Assembly: GCF_025717555.1 (NCBI RefSeq)
Contig: NZ_JAJIRP010000007.1
Coordinates: forward strand, 124,001 to 188,000
DNA: 64,000 nucleotides
From: Paucibacter sp. B2R-40
Lineage (GTDB): Bacteria > Pseudomonadota > Gammaproteobacteria > Burkholderiales > Burkholderiaceae_C
Direction: 5' to 3'
Within the stretch, counting starts at the first letter, position 1. Each line of letters starts with the position of its first letter. The notes below the pieces were generated by a model. It saw only the letters and a list, made by a program, of their open reading frames with translations. It was not told where the DNA came from and did not search any database. The position numbers and the translations under genes were made by a program. Below are positions 51,862 to 60,753 of the stretch, in pieces.

Positions 51862-52959
51862 TCAGTTCTTGTTGTTGGGGGCCACAAAGCCGGTGACTTC
51901 GAGGCCATAGCCGGTCATGCTGGGCATGCGCCTTGGGCTGCCGAGCAAACGCATTTTGTGCACACCCAGATCACGCAGGATTTGGGCGCCCACACCATAG
52001 GTGCGCAGATCCATCACCTTGGGCGCAGCCTGCTGCGGCTCTGCATTCAAGCGGGCCAGCAGGCCAGCCGCCTCTTCGCCGCAATTCAGCAGCACGGCCA
52101 CGCCGCAGGGCGCGCGCTTGAGTTCGGCCAAGGCTTGCTGCAGCGGCCAGGCGTGGCCACTGTTGCCGGCGTCCAGCAGGTCCAAAATCGACAGCGGCTC
52201 ATGCACCCGCACCAGTACATCATCTTCGGCATTCCATGAGCCATGGCTGAGAGCCAGGTGGACGCCGCCGGTGCGGTCGGTGTAGGCGGCACAGCTGAAT
52301 TCGCCTTGATGCGTCAAAAGCTTGCGCTCGGACAGGCGTGTGACCAGCGATTCATTGCGGCTGCGGTGCTCGATCAGCGCGGCGATCGTGCCAATTTTGA
52401 GTCCATGCTCTTTGGCGAACTCGATCAAATCCGGCAGACGGGCCATGGTGCCATCGTCCTTCATGATCTCGCAGATCACGGCGGCCGGCTCCAAACCCGC
52501 CATGCGAGCGAAGTCGCAACCGGCCTCGGTGTGACCGGCACGCATCAGCACGCCGCCGTCTTGCGCCTGCAGCGGAAAGATGTGACCCGGTTGTACCAAA
52601 TCACGCGCTTCGGCCCCGCGCGCCACGGCTGCTTGTACGGTGCGCGCACGGTCTGCGGCGGAGATGCCGGTGGTCACGCCGGTGGCCGCCTCGATCGATA
52701 CCGTGAAGGCGGTGGCATGCTTGGTGCCGTTGCGGCTGGCCATGGGAGGCAGCTGCAGGCGCTCGCAGCGTTCGCGCGTCAGGGTCAGGCAGATCAGGCC
52801 GCGGCCAAATTTGGCCATGAAGTTGATGGCTTCGGGGGTGACATGTTCGGCAGCTAAAACGAGGTCACCCTCGTTCTCGCGATCTTCTTCGTCAACCAGG
52901 ATAACCATGCGGCCGGCGGCCATCTCGGCAACCAGCTCGGAAACAGGTGATATGGGCAT
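51862..52959 (-). CDS. ribB: 3,4-dihydroxy-2-butanone 4-phosphate synthase with degenerate GTP cyclohydrolase II domain (RibBX type)
   Basis: The N-terminal half is a complete Rib[27 protein letters not shown], and the [12 protein letters not shown] motif. The C-terminal half is RibA-like by length and ending ([19 protein letters not shown]), but the zinc-binding Cys-x2-GD...RC-x-C cluster is missing; the equivalent stretch reads [16 protein letters not shown]. Hence only the DHBP synthase reaction is expected. ATG at 52959 gives the family start MPISPVSEL. It lies between ribD and ribH; ribE is not between them. Confidence 0.9.
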   Translation of the reverse strand: MPISPVSELVAEMAAGRMVILVDEEDRENEGDLVLAAEHVTPEAINFMAKFGRGLICLTLTRERCERLQLPPMASRNGTKHATAFTVSIEAATGVTTGISAADRARTVQAAVARGAEARDLVQPGHIFPLQAQDGGVLMRAGHTEAGCDFARMAGLEPAAVICEIMKDDGTMARLPDLIEFAKEHGLKIGTIAALIEHRSRNESLVTRLSERKLLTHQGEFSCAAYTDRTGGVHLALSHGSWNAEDDVLVRVHEPLSILDLLDAGNSGHAWPLQQALAELKRAPCGVAVLLNCGEEAAGLLARLNAEPQQAAPKVMDLRTYGVGAQILRDLGVHKMRLLGSPRRMPSMTGYGLEVTGFVAPNNKN

Positions 52960-53005
52960 AAACCCGATTGTAAAGGGCGGCGCTCGGTGATTCGGCAAGG
53001 GAGGG

Positions 53006-54148
53006 CTAATCTCGGTGCGGACGGGCGCGCAGCCGCAAGTCTTCGCCGATCATGCTGCAGTCGATCCAGTGCCAGGACTGTACCTGTTGCAGTGATTCAA
53101 ACGGCCCAAGTGCAGCCATCTCAAGGCCTGCGCCCAATAGTTTGGGTGCCATATAGACCAGCAATTCGTTGACCAATCCTTCGCGCAGCAGCGAGCCATT
53201 GAGTTTGTGACCGGCCTCGACGTGCAGTTCGTTGATGCCGCGTGCGCCAAGGTCGTCGAGTACGGCGCCGAGGTCCACCTTGGCTCCTGCACCTGCCAGA
53301 TTGACCAACTCGGCGCCGCCGACGCGCAGCGCCTGGGCATGCTGGGCTTGGGACTGAGGATCGACAGCGCAATAAATCAAAACCTCGCCGGGCGGGGCCA
53401 GCAGGCGTGCGTCGGTGGGCGTCTCCAGGCGCGAATCGATCACGACGCGCAGCGGCTGCAAGGCCGCCGGCACCAGGCGAACATCCAGTCTGGGGTTGTC
53501 GTCGCGCAAAGTGCCAATGCCAGTTAGCACCGCGCCAGCGCGACGGCGCCAAGCGTGGCCATCGGTTCGGGCAGGGCTGCCGGTGATCCATTGGCTGACG
53601 CCGTTTGGCAAAGCGGTGCGGCCATCCATCGAGGTGGCGATCTTCATGCGCACAAAGGGTCGGCCGGTCTGCATGCGGGAGAAGAAGCCGATATTCAGTT
53701 CGCGAGCTTCATCCGCCAAAAGGCCAACGCTGGTTTGCTTGCCGGCCGCAGCCAAGCGAGCGAGACCTTGGCCTGCAACTTGCGGGTTAGGATCTGCAAT
53801 TGCGGCCACCACACGGGACAATCCGGCCGCGATCAAGGCATCGCAGCAAGGTGGGGTGCGGCCATGGTGCGAGCAGGGCTCGAGCGTGACAAAGGCGGTC
53901 GCCCCAAACCGCTGCAGACTTTGCAGGTCGGTGCCACGCGCCTGTGCGTCTCGCAGCGCCATCACCTCGGCATGCGGGCCACCCGCCGCCTGGGTATGAC
54001 CGCTGCCCAGCAATCGACCGTCTGCTGCCACGATCACACAGCCGACGCGCGGATTGGGGTCGCTCAGTCCGATTGCCGCTTCGGCCAGCGCCAGCGCGTG
54101 GCGCATGGCGCTCACATCATCGGCAAAAAAAATCGGGCTGGCTGGCAT
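53006..54148 (-). CDS. ribD: Bifunctional diaminohydroxyphosphoribosylaminopyrimidine deaminase/5-amino-6-(5-phosphoribosylamino)uracil reductase
   Basis: RibD (380 residues) carries out the second and third riboflavin steps. The N-terminal deaminase has the zinc motifs PHAEV and PCSHHGRTPPC, and the C-terminal reductase begins near residue 155 (GRPFVRMKIATSMDGR). ribB follows after 46 bases; the riboflavin synthase gene ribE that usually lies between is absent. Confidence 0.95.
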   Translation of the reverse strand: MPASPIFFADDVSAMRHALALAEAAIGLSDPNPRVGCVIVAADGRLLGSGHTQAAGGPHAEVMALRDAQARGTDLQSLQRFGATAFVTLEPCSHHGRTPPCCDALIAAGLSRVVAAIADPNPQVAGQGLARLAAAGKQTSVGLLADEARELNIGFFSRMQTGRPFVRMKIATSMDGRTALPNGVSQWITGSPARTDGHAWRRRAGAVLTGIGTLRDDNPRLDVRLVPAALQPLRVVIDSRLETPTDARLLAPPGEVLIYCAVDPQSQAQHAQALRVGGAELVNLAGAGAKVDLGAVLDDLGARGINELHVEAGHKLNGSLLREGLVNELLVYMAPKLLGAGLEMAALGPFESLQQVQSWHWIDCSMIGEDLRLRARPHRD

Positions 54149-54154
54149 GAGAAC

Positions 54155-55159
54155 TCAGTCCCAGGGGGCCGGTTCGGCGTCGGCCGACTTAGGCTCAGGC
54201 TCAGGCTCTTGTTCCGGGGCGCTCGGCGTAGAAGGTCGCTCAGCCAAGGCAGCTCCGGCGGCCAAAAAGTCATGCTCACCGCCCAGACCATCGATCAACT
54301 CGGGGATCAGCTTGCATAGCTCACCGGTGGCGATGGCCGCGTCGGCGTCAAAGGCTTCGTCCTTGTCGCCGGACTCACGGCCTTCGAACACCACGTCCAA
54401 GAAACTGATCTTCTTGATCTGCAAGGTGTCGGTGAGCATGAAGGACACCCGGTCCCGCCAGCTCATGGCCAAGCGTGTCGGCGACTTGCCGCCGGTCAGG
54501 TGTTGGCGGACCTCCTCGATATCGAGTGAGTGGCGCGCATAGCGCACCACCGACTTCATCTCGTCCACGCTCTTGAGCTCGCATTCCCGATCGATGGTGA
54601 AGCCCTCAGGTGGAACACCGTCCATCAACCATGCGGCCATGCAACTGGCTGGCGCCTCGGCGGTTTGGATCAGATGCAGATTGAGTCCCGGCAGTTCCTT
54701 GATCAACAAGGTCACCACTTCTTCGGCCCGACCTGCACTGCCGGCATCGATCATCAACAGGTGCTGCGCCGGCGCGATCCAGACCCGTATGGCAGATTGC
54801 TTGGTGAAGGCCATGGGCAACAGCTCCAGCGTCGCTTGCTCCTTCAGGTCTTTGGTCTGCTTTTTGCCGGGTTTGCGGCCGGTTTCGGCCTCAATGCGCT
54901 CGGCCATTTCATCGGTGCGGCGTTTCACCACCGAACTGGGCAGCACACGCTGCTCGATCATCAACTTGAGCAACCAATGGCCACCAATGTCCTCAATCAA
55001 GGGGGCATGCTCAATGCCGCGCGGCGGCGCCCAACCCATCGACTGCTGCTGGGTCGCGCCGGTTTCCACAAAAGTCGTTTTGGCCAGGCTGTCTTCGATT
55101 TGTTCGACCGTGGGCTGCCAATCAAGGCCTACGCGGTACACCATCAAGTTCTTGAACAC
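54155..55159 (-). CDS. rdgC: Recombination-associated protein RdgC
   Basis: RdgC (334 residues) is a nucleoid-associated DNA-binding ring that modulates RecA. The FKNLMVYRVG start, QSMGWAPPRG and ALLIMIEQRVLPSSVV-type segment are family features, and the VSFMLTDTLQIKKISFLDVVFE stretch is conserved. GTG at 55159 is chosen: AAGGA lies 9 bases before it, whereas the in-frame TTG at 55168 is fused to that AAGGA. A 79-base gap separates it from the pilV stop. Confidence 0.93.
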   Translation of the reverse strand: MFKNLMVYRVGLDWQPTVEQIEDSLAKTTFVETGATQQQSMGWAPPRGIEHAPLIEDIGGHWLLKLMIEQRVLPSSVVKRRTDEMAERIEAETGRKPGKKQTKDLKEQATLELLPMAFTKQSAIRVWIAPAQHLLMIDAGSAGRAEEVVTLLIKELPGLNLHLIQTAEAPASCMAAWLMDGVPPEGFTIDRECELKSVDEMKSVVRYARHSLDIEEVRQHLTGGKSPTRLAMSWRDRVSFMLTDTLQIKKISFLDVVFEGRESGDKDEAFDADAAIATGELCKLIPELIDGLGGEHDFLAAGAALAERPSTPSAPEQEPEPEPKSADAEPAPWD

Positions 55160-55247
55160 TGCAGACAATCCTTGTTCGCTGGACCCGCCCTCATGCTTGA
55201 GCGGGCAAAGCGTAGATTGTCACTCAGCTGGCGCCTGTTTTGTTGAC

Positions 55248-56453
55248 TCAGGGCTGGTGCAGCACGGTGGCGGTATTGCTGAAGTAGCCCGCGGACGGAT
55301 TGAGGCCGTGACCGGCAGGGCAGCTTTCACTGGCCTTGATGACAAGAAAGTTCTGCCGGGTCAAGGCGCCACTCACATTGACGTATTCCAACGGGTGCTC
55401 GGCATTGGAGATACTGCCGTTGCCGTCATAGTCGGCCGAATAGCGGCAGATCTTGCGCTGGTTGGTGTCGCCAGGAGCAAGCGGCAAGCCCGCCAAATTG
55501 AGGCGGCCAGACCAAGTCCTGGGCACAGCATTGTTCGGGTAGACGATGCAGTAGTAGCTGACAGCAGAGCCCGCGTTTGCTGTTACTTGAGCGCTGTCGT
55601 CATAGCACTCATGCGATGGAGCGGCAGGCACCAAGCCGGCATCGAGCGTTTGTGCGGGGCTGTTGGGTGAATTCGGATCAGGTGGCGAGGTGAGCGAGAA
55701 ACGCACGAAACCGCTGAGTAAAAGGCCAAAGGTGTTGTTGCTGCAAGCCGCTACATCGTCTTTGCTCAAGCCCGTGGCCAAGGTACCCATCGCGACCGTG
55801 CATTTGCCGACGATGACACCGCTCAGGTTGTCGAACACCCAAGCGACGGTGTCGTTCAATGTCGGTACAAATACGCTCGTGCCATTGCCTAGATCATGTG
55901 CGCTGACCGGTATGCTTGATTCGCGCCCCATCGGACCTTGGACAGTGAGCGAAGCGGGCGCGATCGTCAGCGCCGCGCTCAATCCCGGATCAGCGCGTGA
56001 AATGATGCTGTCGATCTGTACGAACTGAGGGCCGCTGGCCCTGTCAAGCCAGTCAACTCTGACCCGCACCGCAGTTTGTGCCGACTGAGCTTCCGCCCAG
56101 GGGTCGACGGTGCGCGTCAAGGAAAAAACCGCATTGCTGTTGGGGTCGCCGGCATTGGCATTGACGGCCGGGGTCGAGATATCAGCCCATGCCAGCACCC
56201 CGGCGGCTGGGTTGGCTGGGTCGGGATGAGCCAACACCGAATAGGCTCGCAAACTTTCCATCTCTCGTTGAGCCAATCGAATCGCCTCGCCGCGCTGCTT
56301 CGACAGGTCGGCTCCGCGACGCAAATTTCCTTGCAGCCCGACCAAGGCCAGCATGCCAAATGCCATGATCAGCAAGGCGACCATGGCCTCGATCAGGGCT
56401 ACGCCGCGACCAAAACGTCGCACGTCATTCAACTTGAGTTGGTGGTTTTGCAT
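55248..56453 (-). CDS. pilV: Type IV pilus modification/minor pilin PilV
   Basis: The 401-residue protein starts with a prepilin-like N-terminus, RGVALIEAMVALLIMAFGMLALVG, in which Glu5 of the mature pilin helix is kept. The C-terminal part is a large beta-rich domain with several cysteines, longer than usual PilV proteins. It is the last gene of the minor pilin operon. ATG at 56453 is chosen over an in-frame start at 56498. Confidence 0.85.
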   Translation of the reverse strand: MQNHQLKLNDVRRFGRGVALIEAMVALLIMAFGMLALVGLQGNLRRGADLSKQRGEAIRLAQREMESLRAYSVLAHPDPANPAAGVLAWADISTPAVNANAGDPNSNAVFSLTRTVDPWAEAQSAQTAVRVRVDWLDRASGPQFVQIDSIISRADPGLSAALTIAPASLTVQGPMGRESSIPVSAHDLGNGTSVFVPTLNDTVAWVFDNLSGVIVGKCTVAMGTLATGLSKDDVAACSNNTFGLLLSGFVRFSLTSPPDPNSPNSPAQTLDAGLVPAAPSHECYDDSAQVTANAGSAVSYYCIVYPNNAVPRTWSGRLNLAGLPLAPGDTNQRKICRYSADYDGNGSISNAEHPLEYVNVSGALTRQNFLVIKASESCPAGHGLNPSAGYFSNTATVLHQP

Positions 56454-56454
56454 T

Positions 56455-57753
56455 TCAGTTCCACCAGCTTCCCTGTACCCGTACAAAACTTCCGGCACGG
56501 TTCTTCAATTCATCCATGACACTGGCTTGGTACCAGATGTCGACGGTACCGTCGACAGCCAAATCACCGTCGACCAGCAGTGCCCCTTGCAATAGGGCGG
56601 GCAGTCCGGATGTATTGGTCCAAATGGTGTTGCCTCGCGCATAGAGAAGGCCGGTCAATTGCAAGCCCGCATCGATGCGAACAGGGCCTTCCACAACGAT
56701 GAGCATCGGGCTGGTGGCGGACCCCAAGACTGTGGCACTCAAAATATCTAGTGGGCCATTGATCCAGGCAAGCCTGACTCCTTTGGCGTAGGCCGCAGCC
56801 AAGCTCGGCCCGCAATCAAGGGCGCAAGTGATTTGGCGCATGGCGGGCTGGTTTACATAGCGCTGCAGCGACATACCAAAAAACAACTTGAACATTTGTT
56901 CCGGGGTCGCTGAACCCAAACCCGGGTCCGCGAATATCAAGGCTTGCTGGATGGGAGTGCCCGGCAAGGTGTCCAGGCGAGCTTCCAGCAAATTCGGCAC
57001 AGTGTCGTCACTGGTCAACAGCAACAAACCGTTACTGAGTGGCTCACTGTTGTGCAGGCCAATCCCATTGGCGCCCAGATTGATGCTTCCTCTGACAGTG
57101 AGTGCGGTGGCGGGTGGCACCTTCAAGGCGCTCAGCAGCGCGGCGTCCAATTGAACTACCGCGCGCGCCAGAGTCATATCGCTGGACATGGCGTCAGCTT
57201 CGCAGTTTTGCGCAACGCTGCTGGTGCATCCGACAGACTCTATGCGCAAGTTGCCCGCTCGATTGCCAACTGGCGAGATGAGGCTGACTTTAAAGCTAGG
57301 CTGCATATTGCTTGCGCTAGCCGGCGCTGCAGCAGCGGACCAAGTTCCCGTTGGGCAGTTGCAGACCCAGCGGCCCTGTGCCTCTGTGCGCACGCAATCA
57401 GCAACGCTTCTCCTGTTTGCGATGTTGGGTGTAATCACGATGCCGGAGGGCGCAATCTCTCTGCTTGTCGATGCGATAGTCAGGTAGCGGTCACGAAATC
57501 TATCTGTCGCTGCGTTGCCCGCCAAGCAGGCTTGATCAATCTTGAGTCCATTGAGCATGCCAAGCGCCCATTCCGCGCCGGCATCTGCGGCCTCCAGCGA
57601 CACACCGGCTCGGTAGTAATTGCTCGCAATGCGTTGCTCAAAAATCATGTTTCGATTGGCATAGGCAGCCATCATGGCCATGATCAAGAACAGCACCATC
57701 ACGACGACCAGCGTGGCCGCGCCACGCTCGCCACGGTGCAAGTGCACATTCAT
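56455..57753 (-). CDS. pilX: Pilus assembly PilX-like minor pilin
   Basis: The 432-residue protein has a PilX-type N-terminus, RGAATLVVVMVLFLIMAMMAAYANRN, and a large extracellular part with several cysteine pairs. PilX proteins sit at the pilus tip or prime assembly with PilV, PilW and FimU/FimT. It overlaps pilW by 4 bases and ends next to pilV. Confidence 0.82.
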   Translation of the reverse strand: MNVHLHRGERGAATLVVVMVLFLIMAMMAAYANRNMIFEQRIASNYYRAGVSLEAADAGAEWALGMLNGLKIDQACLAGNAATDRFRDRYLTIASTSREIAPSGIVITPNIANRRSVADCVRTEAQGRWVCNCPTGTWSAAAAPASASNMQPSFKVSLISPVGNRAGNLRIESVGCTSSVAQNCEADAMSSDMTLARAVVQLDAALLSALKVPPATALTVRGSINLGANGIGLHNSEPLSNGLLLLTSDDTVPNLLEARLDTLPGTPIQQALIFADPGLGSATPEQMFKLFFGMSLQRYVNQPAMRQITCALDCGPSLAAAYAKGVRLAWINGPLDILSATVLGSATSPMLIVVEGPVRIDAGLQLTGLLYARGNTIWTNTSGLPALLQGALLVDGDLAVDGTVDIWYQASVMDELKNRAGSFVRVQGSWWN

Positions 57754-58484
57754 GGGCAGGCTCCGAGGATCTCGTCATTGCGAATTCGGCTGGTCACCTT
57801 AATCGTTCGTTCAACCTTGCTGTCATGGACAGCGTGGCCCGTCAAACTGATGTCATAGCGGCGAAGTATCTGGCGCGGCGGGCAGGTCGCACTGCCAGGT
57901 GGGCATGCCGAACTGCACAGATCATCCAAGGTGACTTGTTGCTCATTCAGACCAACGTCAAAGGCAGTGATGACCAAGACATTGATATCGGTCAGCGGCT
58001 GCCATCTGTCACCGAGTCTGAACTTGAGTACGCCGCCGTCTTCGATCTTGAAACCGAATCTTTCGGTGCTCGAAGTCATCTCATTGTCTTCCGGGTCCGC
58101 GATCGCGACGTTGGTGGATCTGTATCTATCCTTGTGGCGTGAATAGCTGTATTGAAGGATCGAACTTCCTTGCTCTGTAGCTAGGCTGGTCGGGGCATAG
58201 CGATTCGCCACTGGCGCCGGTACTGATCCGGGTGACCAAACACCGTTCTGAGGGACTGCCCAGGACCCTGCTCGGCGCAGATCTCGCAGCATCAGATCGG
58301 CTGCGGCACGCAAATCTTGCTGGACCTGCGTTTCCAGCGTGAGCCGCCTGTGCTCAGCCAGTTGATTGGTCATCATCACGCTTGCACCCGCCACCACGAT
58401 CATGCCGACGGCAATACCGACCATCAGCTCGACCAGGCTGACGCCACGGATTCCTGTTCGGCTACCGCGTTTTATGCGGGACAT
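57750..58484 (-). CDS. pilW: Minor pilin PilW
   Basis: The 244-residue protein has the class III cleavage site G|VSLVELMVGIAVG and the PilW-typical EVRHHLTL-like region (QLAEHRRLTLETQVQQDLRAAADLMLRDLRRAG). Cysteines near the C-terminus (CSSACPPGSATC) may form disulfides. It overlaps pilX by 4 bases and fimT by 13. Confidence 0.87.
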   Translation of the reverse strand: MSRIKRGSRTGIRGVSLVELMVGIAVGMIVVAGASVMMTNQLAEHRRLTLETQVQQDLRAAADLMLRDLRRAGSWAVPQNGVWSPGSVPAPVANRYAPTSLATEQGSSILQYSYSRHKDRYRSTNVAIADPEDNEMTSSTERFGFKIEDGGVLKFRLGDRWQPLTDINVLVITAFDVGLNEQQVTLDDLCSSACPPGSATCPPRQILRRYDISLTGHAVHDSKVERTIKVTSRIRNDEILGACP

Positions 58485-59029
58485 GCCGGTACTCCACTGA
58501 AATTTCCTCCTGCGGGCACGCAGATAGACACCCGACCCATGGCGTTGACCTGGACTTGCAACTTTGAACCCCGCATGCCAGCCACGGTCACGGCAAATCC
58601 TTCTGGCGCAGAACTGGACATGCGCGGTGCCTCGAAGGAAATCAAGTCGGTCTGTCCCACGACATTCATGCTGACACCCATGCTGGTGGGCACTTGATAA
58701 GTTCTCAACTCCAGCTTTGTGCCGCTACAGGCAGTTCCGGACGGGCGGTTGCAAAGGCAATTTCCGAGCAAACCGTTGATGAAGATCGTGTAACAAGTCA
58801 TGTCCGATGGCTGTGCAAATTTCACAAAGACAGGCAAGTTGCGGCCCAATCCGGCTTCGGCTCGGGCATAGGCCAAGTCATTGCTGAGAGTTTCAGCCAC
58901 CATTTGAACCCGTCGGCGATTCAGCATGTCGGCCAAAGAGGGCGCAGCCAAGCCCAGCAAAATCCCGCTGACTGCCACGACAACCAGCACTTCTGTCAAC
59001 GTGACACCCCGGAAATGGCGCCGACTCAT
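58472..59029 (-). CDS. GspH/FimT family pseudopilin
   Basis: The 185-residue protein has the cleavage site G|VTLTEVLVVVAVSGILLGLAAPSL followed by the FimT/GspH helix (NRRRVQMVAETLSNDLAYARAEA), and a cysteine-containing C-terminal domain (CLCNRPSGTACSGT). ATG at 59029 (MSRRHFRG) overlaps the pilE stop. It is one of two FimT-type genes in this operon. Confidence 0.85.
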   Translation of the reverse strand: MSRRHFRGVTLTEVLVVVAVSGILLGLAAPSLADMLNRRRVQMVAETLSNDLAYARAEAGLGRNLPVFVKFAQPSDMTCYTIFINGLLGNCLCNRPSGTACSGTKLELRTYQVPTSMGVSMNVVGQTDLISFEAPRMSSSAPEGFAVTVAGMRGSKLQVQVNAMGRVSICVPAGGNFSGVPACPA

Positions 59030-59529
59030 TTTGGCCAACATTTTGCTGAACTATCCTGGTCACTGCTGTCTTTGGCTTCATAGTAAATACTGCCGCCATC
59101 GATGCGCATGGAAAGCGTGGTGCAGTCGCTATCGCGGCCCTGAGGACTGGCGGAGTCAGCCATTGCCTTGGCGATGTAGCCGTAATTGAAACTGGCCGGA
59201 TCGCGCACGCCAGCAAGGCTAAGGTTGTAATGTTTCCCAGGCGATTGGGTTCCTAGCTTGAGCTCATCATCACCCAAAGACGAGGCGTAGCTGCCGCGAT
59301 TGCTGCGCCAACGCTCCTGCGCCTGCGCGATACCTGCCAGGGCGTTGATGGCATCGGCGCGCCGGCCTTTGGCGACTTGCTTTTGGTATATGGGCAGGGC
59401 CACCAAAGCCAAGATGGCAACAATGACCACCACGAACATCAATTCAACCAAGGTAAATCCAGTCACCAAGGATGGAGAATTTGTTCGTTCGAACAATGCA
59501 AAGCTGGATTTGGTTTTGGCAATTCTCAT
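59026..59529 (-). CDS. pilE: Type IV pilin PilE
   Basis: The 167-residue protein has the prepilin peptidase site G|FTLVELMFVVVIVAILALVALP and a mature domain with one disulfide-type cysteine pair (DCTTLS and KCWP), as in PilE-type pilins in minor pilin operons. The leader is about 24 residues, longer than usual. No clear Shine-Dalgarno sequence is seen; the ATG at 59529 lies inside an inverted repeat. Confidence 0.87.
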   Translation of the reverse strand: MRIAKTKSSFALFERTNSPSLVTGFTLVELMFVVVIVAILALVALPIYQKQVAKGRRADAINALAGIAQAQERWRSNRGSYASSLGDDELKLGTQSPGKHYNLSLAGVRDPASFNYGYIAKAMADSASPQGRDSDCTTLSMRIDGGSIYYEAKDSSDQDSSAKCWPK

Positions 59530-59547
59530 GCTGTGATTATGAGAATT
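59521..59547. repeat. Inverted repeat covering the pilE start codon
   Basis: AATTCTCAT (59521-59529) and ATGAGAATT (59539-59547) form a 9-bp perfect stem around a 9-base loop. One arm contains the pilE start codon. It could sequester translation initiation or be an operator. Confidence 0.55.
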
Positions 59548-59634
59548 CAGCGACCGGCGGCGGTGGCCTTGTCTTGCCGTTTGTCCTTGGGAAAAGGCCT
59601 TTGATCGAATCCCCCCGCATTCAAGGGGGTGGGC

Positions 59635-60180
59635 TCAGCAGCGCGGGAAAAGGTGTAATTCACCTGTCGGAGAGCAAGATCTGACTCGACCGGCAATACT
59701 GACCACGTGGCGGATGGTCTCGCCATTGTTCGAACTGATGTCTATGCTGCCCGTGCTGGTCACAGCCCCTTGGCGAGCTTGAAAGCTCATATTGGCGACA
59801 TTGGCTCTGACCGCAATATTTTGGTCCGATGGAATCCACTCGAGCTTCAAGACTCGCTCGTTTGCTGCACAAACTGCTTGGCCGTTGGCTTCGCATTGGC
59901 ATTGCCCGGATGCGCCCGTGTGCAGGATGTAGCAACTACCGCCAGCATGGCGACTGAATCTCAACTGCACGGCATCGGCACGACTGACTGCTTCGCTGCG
60001 TGCCTCTTGCAAATTGGCCATCATGGTCTGAGCCACCAACTCAAGCCTTTGGCGCTGTTTGAGTTGGGCCAGTGAGGGCAGCGCCATGGCCATCAGGATG
60101 GCGGGGACGGCGACGCACACGCATAGCTCAACCAAACTAAAGCCGCGGCACTGCAAAGAAGTGGACAGTAATTTGGGCAC
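59635..60180 (-). CDS. GspH/FimT family pseudopilin, operon leader
   Basis: The 181-residue protein has the site G|FSLVELCVCVAVPAILMAMALPSL and the FimT helix (QLKQRQRLELVAQTMMANLQEARSEA). The C-terminal domain has paired cysteines (CQCEANGQAVC). GTG at 60180 is chosen because GAGAGG lies 6 bases upstream. It is separated from pilE by 105 bases that hold a CCCCC/GGGGG hairpin (near 59610-59630) without a T tract. Confidence 0.82.
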   Translation of the reverse strand: MPKLLSTSLQCRGFSLVELCVCVAVPAILMAMALPSLAQLKQRQRLELVAQTMMANLQEARSEAVSRADAVQLRFSRHAGGSCYILHTGASGQCQCEANGQAVCAANERVLKLEWIPSDQNIAVRANVANMSFQARQGAVTSTGSIDISSNNGETIRHVVSIAGRVRSCSPTGELHLFPRC

Positions 60181-60285
60181 GGCGGACCTCTCATATTCAG
60201 TTGCGACTGAACACAATTTAGACCGCAATGTTCCCGACTTCTGTCCCTCTGGAGGGGGCTCCATATCCCCCATTGGGGGGGGTAC

Positions 60286-60729
60286 TTAGATTTCCCGAAT
60301 CAATTGCCTGAACTCGTCCACATCTTCAAAGCTGCGGTAGACGGACGCAAAGCGCACGTACGCGACCTTGTCGATTCGTTTCAATTCCCGCATCACAAGC
60401 TCACCCAAGCGCGTGGAGGGCAACTCGCGCGCGCCGCTGGTCAGCAAAGTTTCCTCAATCTTTGCCAGTGCGGCATCGATTTGTTCAATGCTTACAGGCC
60501 GCTTGCGAAGCGCCAGTTGCATCGAGGCGCGCACTTTTTTCGGATCGAAATCGGCGCGCGTCCCGTCCTTTTTGACCACCACGGGCAAGGCTATTTCTGC
60601 CCGCTCATAGGTGGTGAAGCGTTTGTCACAGCCCAAGCAGCGTCGCCTGCGGCGCACCACATCGCCTTCGTCCGATTCCCGCGTCTCTGCAACTTGGGTT
60701 TCGGCGTGACTACAAAATGGACAACGCAT
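60286..60729 (-). CDS. nrdR: Transcriptional repressor NrdR
   Basis: NrdR (147 residues) represses ribonucleotide reductase genes. It has the zinc ribbon with Cys3, Cys6, Cys31 and Cys34 (MRCPFC and [14 protein letters not shown]) and an ATP-cone domain ([22 protein letters not shown]). It follows glyA by 24 bases. A CCCCC/GGGGG hairpin near 60270-60280 lies just after its stop. Confidence 0.97.
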   Translation of the reverse strand: MRCPFCSHAETQVAETRESDEGDVVRRRRRCLGCDKRFTTYERAEIALPVVVKKDGTRADFDPKKVRASMQLALRKRPVSIEQIDAALAKIEETLLTSGARELPSTRLGELVMRELKRIDKVAYVRFASVYRSFEDVDEFRQLIREI

Positions 60730-60753
60730 GAGCTGTGAGGACGGAGCGGTCTA

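Noticed and set aside
53006-54160. FMN riboswitch near ribD or ribB
   Set aside because: The gaps are only 6 to 46 bases and no conserved RFN sequence is visible.
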